Below are positions 28,074 through 31,904 of a stretch of 31,904 bases of DNA, piece after piece. Below the pieces are notes generated by a model. The model was given only the letters and a program-made list of their open reading frames with translations. It was not told where the DNA came from and did no database searches. Origin of the DNA: a virus; IMG/VR virus record IMGVR_UViG_3300036979_000040, positions 1 to 31,904 of that record, one strand, 5' to 3'. The position numbers were made by a program, and so were the translations under genes. The stretch's first letter is position 1, and each line of letters opens with the position of its first letter.

Positions 28074-30718
28074 TTTTTGAGTATTAAGAAGTTCGCGTTG
28101 GTTACATAAATTGTATGGCTTCCCCCCGTTTGTGGTTTCCATGCCAATGTCACTTCATCCGTGGGTGCCAAATCCAAGATGGTGCTAAAATTCACCACGC
28201 CATAATCGGATGCGATACCCCCGTACCCAGTTGTTTTAACCCCATTGACCAAAATTGCAAATGTCGAATGTTTGTTTCCCGATTGTTCAACCTCCACCAT
28301 CGCGGTGAACTTGTACTGACCGCCATCGGTACAAATGTATTTTGATGGGGCAATCGTTGATGTGATGTTTTGTACATACCCAATTGATGTTATGCTTTCC
28401 ATTGGGATGTTCAACCATATTGTGGAATCGGTTGCCAATGGACCACTCAATGAAGTGCGATACATTGTAACTTGGTTGAATTGGACAATGGCTTGTAAAC
28501 TTTCCATCTGTTGGGCAATGTCGCTGACACTATTTTGGTTGAATGTCGTGTCCTGGTTGCTATTCAAATAATCTTGTGTTCCAAAACGATAAGAGTTCAT
28601 GATACCTTTGGCAACCACATAATCGTTAAGATATGATTTTCCGTTTACATTGACCACCACATCGGTGAACACGGGTTTTTGCCCCGTGGTTGCAAAACTC
28701 AAAATGTCAACATCGGGGTATGTGATTAATTCAAGGTTCGCAATTTCCGTTAACATATCGTACTTAACCGACTGCACTTTGTAGTAATTACCACTTATCG
28801 CTATGGTGTCGTTCAATGCAAAGTTCAACCATTCCCCCACGGGTATGATTCCCGTCATTTTAACCAACCTTGATTGCGTTGAATACATACGCGATAAGTA
28901 TTGATTCCAATACATCAAATACATCGTGTTAACGGGTGCATCCCCCTTCACAGAATACTCCAATCCAAAGGCCATTGAATAACTTGATTGAACTGTTGGA
29001 TAAGCGGAGTACGATGACATTAACGGGAAAAAAGGTTGTTGAACTCCGTTAAAATAATATTGATCCGTAACGGAAAATTTACCTCCGTAATAAAATAAGG
29101 TCAAATCTTGTTGAACTGGTTTATCATCCTTATCCATAAACCTCGCAATGGTTAAATCCGTATCCCTTACTTTTTGCCCATTGGCATTAACTGCATACAA
29201 AACTTGTGGACATATTACATTGAATGGTGTTTCCAATTCAAACGCATCTGTTGGGTAATCAATAACGGGGGCAAACGATATCGACCCGTATTCCCTTCGG
29301 TTAATGTTTCTGTAATACTCATTTGCCAAACACTCCGATTCCTTGTGTGTCATTGACACAATACTCGGGATTGGTAATTTAGTATGCTCAATATCCTTTA
29401 CATCAATAAATGGTGACCAATTCTTTGTTGGTCCCGCATTATACCAATCTTGCAAATTGTGAATCTCAACGGTGTTTGAACTCGTTGGAATTAATATGCA
29501 GTTAAACGATTTGATAACTCCATTCACAAAATCTTTAATTTTCATTTGTGGCATAGCATCTTCAAACCGAACGGTTGTATCCGCAATCCCTTGTGGTGCA
29601 TCTAAACAATAAAGGTATACGGCATTTGTTGAAACACTTGAAAATGTCAAATACCCAAATGATATTTGGTCACCTGGTTTTAATCGTGGGCTAAATGTAA
29701 ACACCGCACCCGCCGTTGTTGTCGTGTATGCCTTGGTTGTAGAAACCCGACCATTAATCGTGTATGCAAAATTGATTGAGTTATACGCACCCCCACCAAA
29801 TGTCACATCGAATGTAGCACGGAAATCATAATTGCCTAAACGATTGGCGGTATAAATTCCCGTTGCAGAATTATAGTTCCCACTTGGGTTTAATGTAACA
29901 TTGTCGTAAATTATTGTGTCATAATTTACCGTCCCGTATGTCCTTTGTGTGTATGTAAATGGATTTTTTGACGATGTCAATGTGCCTGGTTTGAAATACT
30001 CGGGATCGTACAATGGCCCCGCCGTTTGCATTGGCAAAATATACGCATCGTCCATTTCGGGCCTTGTCAAAAACGAACCACTTAATGCGTATCCCGCCGA
30101 ATCAAAAACCTTGGTCAACATTGCCCTTAATCGGATTGCGGGTCGCAAATCATCAATTTCAACACCCCTTGAATCCCGTATGTTACCATTGACTCCCTTC
30201 ATGGTGGAATACCTCCACCCTTGGTTGTAATCCGCAATGGGCCACAATACATCACCACTTAACAATGTTTGATTCCAAGATGATAAAATATTGGCATAGT
30301 TAACAAAGTGATTATATGACGCCCAATCCACTTGGTTTAACAATGTTTCCCCCCAAATGTCCAATATCTTTTTGGTCGTTCCATAAAACACCACATTGTA
30401 TAATTGCGGAATCCCGTCTTTATACTTGCATCCAATGAACTCAATCCGCCCTTCGTAAACTGGCAAAGAGTGAATAAGCAATGTGGCATCCTTGCCAATG
30501 TTTGGATTCCACGCACCCAATACCACATTCTCATCAAACCAATCTGAAAAAATTTGGTTGTTGGTTTCTGATGCGGGTATCTGAAACGCTTGGGTGTAAT
30601 CTGTCCAAACGGTGGATAAATCTTGTAGGTCTTTTAATTGGCGGTTTAATTCAACGCTTTCATCATTAAATAAATCCACGGGAATCCCCTCAATTTCCAA
30701 ACTAAACCTAATGTTCAT
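28070..30718 (-). CDS. Large tail tip / baseplate-type structural protein (882 aa)
   Basis: It begins MNIRFSLEIEGIPVDLFNDESVELNRQLKDLQDLSTVWTDYTQAFQIPASETNNQIFSDWF. This pattern, with a beta-rich start and PASxxNNxIF, I associate with large tail proteins of Bacteroidota siphophages. Later are Ig-like beta-rich stretches, many Tyr/Asn, and a C-terminal half that may bind the cell surface. It lies between the 370-residue tail protein and the tape measure. The role as distal tail or hub protein is inferred. Confidence 0.7.
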   Translation of the reverse strand: MNIRFSLEIEGIPVDLFNDESVELNRQLKDLQDLSTVWTDYTQAFQIPASETNNQIFSDWFDENVVLGAWNPNIGKDATLLIHSLPVYEGRIEFIGCKYKDGIPQLYNVVFYGTTKKILDIWGETLLNQVDWASYNHFVNYANILSSWNQTLLSGDVLWPIADYNQGWRYSTMKGVNGNIRDSRGVEIDDLRPAIRLRAMLTKVFDSAGYALSGSFLTRPEMDDAYILPMQTAGPLYDPEYFKPGTLTSSKNPFTYTQRTYGTVNYDTIIYDNVTLNPSGNYNSATGIYTANRLGNYDFRATFDVTFGGGAYNSINFAYTINGRVSTTKAYTTTTAGAVFTFSPRLKPGDQISFGYLTFSSVSTNAVYLYCLDAPQGIADTTVRFEDAMPQMKIKDFVNGVIKSFNCILIPTSSNTVEIHNLQDWYNAGPTKNWSPFIDVKDIEHTKLPIPSIVSMTHKESECLANEYYRNINRREYGSISFAPVIDYPTDAFELETPFNVICPQVLYAVNANGQKVRDTDLTIARFMDKDDKPVQQDLTLFYYGGKFSVTDQYYFNGVQQPFFPLMSSYSAYPTVQSSYSMAFGLEYSVKGDAPVNTMYLMYWNQYLSRMYSTQSRLVKMTGIIPVGEWLNFALNDTIAISGNYYKVQSVKYDMLTEIANLELITYPDVDILSFATTGQKPVFTDVVVNVNGKSYLNDYVVAKGIMNSYRFGTQDYLNSNQDTTFNQNSVSDIAQQMESLQAIVQFNQVTMYRTSLSGPLATDSTIWLNIPMESITSIGYVQNITSTIAPSKYICTDGGQYKFTAMVEVEQSGNKHSTFAILVNGVKTTGYGGIASDYGVVNFSTILDLAPTDEVTLAWKPQTGGSHTIYVTNANFLILKK

Positions 30719-31827
30719 CGTACAATCTTGTTTATTTTAGGTTGGTTGTATTCCAATTGGATGGTGTATTGAAGCAACTTTTCGTTTGTACGCTTCTTAA
30801 ATTCAAACGCCGTGTCAATAACTCTGGTTGACAACACTTCCGAACCCGTCATGATTAATACATTGGTTGAATAAAATATCTGTTCAACGATTGGTACATC
30901 CGCCTCGGGGATCCAATCCGTGTTTACTGTCATTACCTCCGTGCTATTCTGCAAAAATGGGGTGGCAATCTGTACACCATAACTCCACGATTGTGCCAAA
31001 TCCGCTTGTTTGAATATCGGTTGACTATATTTCTCGGATTCCACATTGTAAGTCCTTCGTGATACTCCGTTGAAAAGGTACGAATCATAAACCCCGTATC
31101 GATTTAGGAATAAAACATCTTGTTGCCCGTACTTATTTTGGCAATCAAACGACACGGCAATGACTACATCATCCCCCGCCTTTACAAAAGTAATGTTGGA
31201 ATTAATCCCCCATACTCCACCCGCCGTCATCAATTGCTTTATTTCAATTCCTTGGAACACCTGGTCCGATGTTGTCACCGCATTGGGTGTCACCGTTGCG
31301 CTTCCACAAGTGATGGATGTAATCACACTTGCATCGTACCATAAATAAGATGATGTGGTTTCGCTTGTCAAAAACACGGTTGTTTTATCTGTGAATACTG
31401 ACTTTGCAAATCCAACATTGAATCCTTCTGCCGTGTATGTATAACCCTTTGTGGCCAACGATAAATTGGAAGTGATAACAGAACTACTCCCCGCTGTCCA
31501 AATGCCTTGACACTTCACCGCAACACGCTTGGCACCGCTTCCGATGTTTGGTTTATATGTCGCGTTGATTAAAAATTCCGTTGTAATGTATTGAGTAACA
31601 ATTTTGTGAACATCAATCCACGCCCTTCCCCCGCCGTATTGGTCGGGTAATCTGTTAATGGTTACAATCGGCGTTGCGGGTATGGATGTCGTGCCACTCC
31701 ACACATAAACTTTGAACTCATATCGGAATCCCGCATTCGCGTAATTGGTGGATTCAAACGCTTGGTAAATGATTGGGGAATTGGCCCCAACTATGGATGC
31801 GGGTTGTTGTGTAAATGTAAAACTCAT
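30715..31827 (-). CDS. Tail structural protein (370 aa)
   Basis: A beta-rich protein with MSFTFTQQPASIVGANSPIIYQAFESTNYANAGFRYEFKVYVW at its start and NRLPDQYGGGRAWIDVHKIVTQYITT, suggesting an Ig-like tail domain. The C-terminal half includes YGQQDVLFLNRYGVYDSYLFNGVSRRTYNVESEKYSQPIFK. It is the first tail gene after the gp10-like neck protein in the circular map and overlaps the 882-residue gene by 4 bases. It may be a distal tail component; no lytic motif is visible. Confidence 0.6.
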   Translation of the reverse strand: MSFTFTQQPASIVGANSPIIYQAFESTNYANAGFRYEFKVYVWSGTTSIPATPIVTINRLPDQYGGGRAWIDVHKIVTQYITTEFLINATYKPNIGSGAKRVAVKCQGIWTAGSSSVITSNLSLATKGYTYTAEGFNVGFAKSVFTDKTTVFLTSETTSSYLWYDASVITSITCGSATVTPNAVTTSDQVFQGIEIKQLMTAGGVWGINSNITFVKAGDDVVIAVSFDCQNKYGQQDVLFLNRYGVYDSYLFNGVSRRTYNVESEKYSQPIFKQADLAQSWSYGVQIATPFLQNSTEVMTVNTDWIPEADVPIVEQIFYSTNVLIMTGSEVLSTRVIDTAFEFKKRTNEKLLQYTIQLEYNQPKINKIVR

Positions 31828-31904
31828 CTTTTGAATAGTCCTTTTTGAATGTCTTGTTTCATCGCCTTGGTTAATGCCTTATTGAACGATGGTAAAATTT
31901 GTTT
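31778..31904. repeat. Terminal direct repeat, copy 2 (circular overlap)
   Basis: Exact copy of positions 1-127. It carries the start of the 370-residue tail protein gene and the 3' end of the neck gene, the two genes that meet across the junction. Removing one copy gives a closed circle with an ATGA overlap between them. Confidence 0.95.

Noticed and set aside
28074-28142. N-terminal extension of the 51-residue tail-region protein
   Set aside because: It lies within the 3' end of the 882-residue gene; the ATG at 28073 forms the standard ATGA overlap.
1-31904. CRISPR array, tRNA genes, integrase, transposase or IS element
   Set aside because: I saw no regular repeat-spacer array, cloverleaf with CCA-like end, recombinase motif or inverted-repeat-bounded element on either strand by eye.

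Overview
The window is one circular phage genome written linearly. Its first 127 bases are repeated exactly as its last 127, so the unique length is about 31,777 bp. No host genes, tRNAs, integrase or recognisable lysogeny repressor are visible. Every gene I accept is on the minus strand, and most neighbours overlap by ATGA or TAATG. The phage probably has a siphovirus-type virion: tape measure protein, -1 frameshifted tail chaperone, HK97-gp10-like neck protein, XkdF-like protease and large terminase. The promoters fit the Bacteroidota form (TTTG, 19-22 bases, TAnnTTTG), and many proteins look like those of phages of Bacteroidota. The host is therefore most likely a flavobacterium-like member of that phylum.

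Reading the minus strand in the direction of transcription: 14.9-12.7 kb holds small early genes and an SSB-like protein. 12.6-7.3 kb holds a PD-(D/E)XK-like protein, replication initiator, DnaB helicase, VRR-NUC nuclease, sigma-like factor and HNH protein. 7.3-5.2 kb holds a ParB-like protein, a TET/JBP-associated glycosyltransferase and a TET/JBP-type dioxygenase, which together look like a DNA base modification cassette. 5.2-1.8 kb holds small genes, the small terminase subunit, an HNH homing endonuclease, the large terminase subunit (TerL) and a DnaA domain IV protein. 1.8 kb back through the circle to 28.0 kb holds the tail chaperone, neck and tail proteins. 28.0-22.4 kb holds the tape measure, protease, scaffold-like protein, major capsid protein and a probable tail tube protein. 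22.3-15.0 kb holds the portal, connector, a spanin candidate, a tail fibre, a GIY-YIG endonuclease, membrane proteins, a holin candidate and an amidase, closing with a terminator.

The most striking feature is in the TerL gene. A clear reading frame starts at 3518 and reads into the Walker A motif (RGGTSSS), then meets a stop. The rest of TerL (KTFSII onward) resumes after exactly 40 nt in another frame. Those 40 nt hold a stem capped by a UUCG tetraloop, with the stop codon at its foot and Ser codons at both edges. An HNH homing endonuclease gene lies directly upstream and overlaps the TerL start. This resembles the phage T4 gene 60/mobE arrangement, where ribosomes bypass a 50-nt gap, so it is a candidate new translational bypass element.

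Other leads are a family of promoters with a shared 16-bp palindromic element (several of them predicting leaderless mRNAs), a tail chaperone with two long overlapping C-termini, a possible single-protein spanin, a modification cassette lacking its own methyltransferase, and a shuffled virion gene order.
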